Shown: in pieces, positions 63,062-64,000 of the stretch
Layout of the letters: each line of letters begins with the position of its first letter
Numbering within the stretch: the first letter of the stretch is position 1
DNA from: Paraclostridium dentum
GTDB lineage: Bacteria; Bacillota; Clostridia; Peptostreptococcales; Peptostreptococcaceae
Reading direction: 5' to 3'
Length of the DNA: 64,000 nucleotides
NCBI RefSeq assembly: GCF_012922555.1
Contig: NZ_WIPK01000005.1
Span: forward strand, 62,001 to 126,000
Program-made: the position numbers and the translations under genes
Notes under the pieces: model-generated
Told to the model about the DNA's origin: nothing
The model's database searches: none
What the model saw: only the letters and a program-made list of their open reading frames with translations

Positions 63062-64000
63062 TTACTTTTTATTTTTTATACCGATTGTCTTAACTTCTTT
63101 TACTTCATTTTCACTTATTTTTTCATCTTTACTTTCAACTTTAGCCTCTTTTTTCGGCTTTTTATTGTTTCTATTATAAACTTCCATAACTTCTTTATAT
63201 ATTATGTCTATAGCTTCTGGTTTTCCTATTTCTTTACTTGCATTTGACATGTCTATTAAAAGATTTCTGTCTCCTAATAATTTAAACACTGTATCATTTA
63301 AAGTTTCAGCTGTAAGATTTTTTTCTAAAATAGCTATTCCAGCACCTTTGCTTTCTATACTTTTCGCATTGTATTCCTGATGATTTTCTGCTGTATAGGC
63401 TTTAGGTATTATTATAGATGGTTTACCAAGAGCTGTTATCTCAGCTAAGGATATAGCCCCTGCACTTCCTATAACTATATCACAAGCTGCTAATGCACTT
63501 GCCATATCTTCTAAATATGGTACTACTTTTTGATATGGTTTTAACTGTAAGTCACTTATGTCACTCATAAAACCATCATAGAAGTTCTTACCTGTAGCAT
63601 ATATAAACGCTACATCTTCATTAACAAGATCTCTTATTACTACCTTCATAGAATCATTGATTTTTCTTGATCCTCCACTACCTCCGTAGCATAAAACCAT
63701 TTTTTTATCTTCTTGTATTCCTAACTTTCTTCTTGAATTACTTTTTTTAGATATAAGAATCTCTTTTCTAACCGGATTTCCTGTAAGTACTAATTTATTT
63801 CTAGTTTCTTCAGGAAATCTAACATGAGAATCCTCAAAGCTGGTTAAAACTTTAGTTACCATTTTAGCTAAAATTTTATTAGTAACTCCAGGGAAAGAAT
63901 TTTGCTCATGAATTATAGCTGGAACTTTACCCATAGATGCATTGAATAATACAGGTCCACTAACATATCCTCCAGTTCCTATAACAACATCCGGCTTAAA
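63062..64000 (-). CDS. murG: MurG, UDP-GlcNAc transferase for lipid II (3' part)
   Basis: The frame is still open at base 64000, so the N-terminus is outside the window; 312 codons are visible. TGGYVSGP and IIHEQNSFPGVTN are N-domain blocks; LCYGGSGGSRKIND, GSAGAISLAEITALGKPSIIIP and ENHQEYNAKSIESKGAG form the UDP-GlcNAc-binding C-domain. After the usual end near DIIYKEVMEVY it has about 40 extra residues dominated by Lys and Glu. It transfers GlcNAc to lipid I at the inner membrane face. Confidence 0.95.
   Translation of the reverse strand, partial: FKPDVVIGTGGYVSGPVLFNASMGKVPAIIHEQNSFPGVTNKILAKMVTKVLTSFEDSHVRFPEETRNKLVLTGNPVRKEILISKKSNSRRKLGIQEDKKMVLCYGGSGGSRKINDSMKVVIRDLVNEDVAFIYATGKNFYDGFMSDISDLQLKPYQKVVPYLEDMASALAACDIVIGSAGAISLAEITALGKPSIIIPKAYTAENHQEYNAKSIESKGAGIAILEKNLTAETLNDTVFKLLGDRNLLIDMSNASKEIGKPEAIDIIYKEVMEVYNRNNKKPKKEAKVESKDEKISENEVKEVKTIGIKNKK

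Overview
This is a 64 kb stretch of low-GC (very AT-rich) Firmicutes chromosome. It is packed with core genes, and almost all of them lie on the minus strand; only ylbJ, rpmB and rqcH are on the plus strand. Gene content and order (ylbJ, coaD, recG, fakA, yloU, rpmB, spoVM, thiN, rpe, rsgA, prkC, stp, rlmN, rsmB, fmt, def, priA, coaBC; then divIVA, ylmH, sepF, spoIVA, gpsA, plsY, der; then sigG, sigE, spoIIGA, ftsZ, ftsQ, murA, murG) point to an endospore-forming Clostridia member. AT-rich codon use, T-box leaders, a two-PASTA PrkC and the absence of ftsA beside ftsZ fit the Peptostreptococcaceae (relatives of Clostridioides, Paraclostridium, Romboutsia). The genus cannot be fixed from the sequence alone.

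Layout: 1-8.8 kb holds ylbJ, a coiled-coil protein, coaD, rsmD, recG, the FakA-like kinase and its Asp23-family neighbour, L28, a hidden 23-codon spoVM with a 48-residue membrane protein, and thiN and rpe. 8.8-24.4 kb is one long leftward series: rsgA, prkC, stp, rlmN, rsmB, a YugP-type peptidase, a DUF116 protein, fmt, def, priA, coaBC, rpoZ, gmk, remA, yicC, dapF. 24.6-38 kb holds rqcH, uraA and pyrR with PyrR-type leaders, rluD, lspA, a polysaccharide deacetylase, yteA, a DUF5665-like gene, then mtnN-trpS and ileS, each behind a T-box. 37.5-49.8 kb holds the division and spore-coat block (divIVA, ylmH, yggT, sepF, ylmE, a HlyD-like protein, spoIVA), gpsA, plsY, der, a DUF512 radical SAM gene and two YIEGIA-family genes with their small partner. 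49.8-64 kb holds a two-component system, pgeF, nrdR, ymxH, a GGDEF/HD-GYP enzyme, a compact agr-type quorum-sensing locus, sigG, sigE, spoIIGA, ftsZ, ftsQ, murA and a partial murG.

Most of the window is conserved housekeeping. The most notable accessory element is a short operon (53.4-56.4 kb) inserted between sigG and ymxH. It encodes an AgrC-sensor-like membrane protein without a kinase, AgrB, a 39-residue AgrD precursor and, after a hairpin with a poor U-tract, a membrane-bound c-di-GMP enzyme. Other points of note are an IleRS with a swapped GIHH signature in place of HIGH, a Trp T-box that controls mtnN together with trpS, a uraA leader that looks like PyrR-controlled occlusion of the ribosome binding site, and a GC-rich block of about 50 bp in the pyrR leader.

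No rRNA, tRNA, CRISPR array, insertion sequence or phage gene was found.
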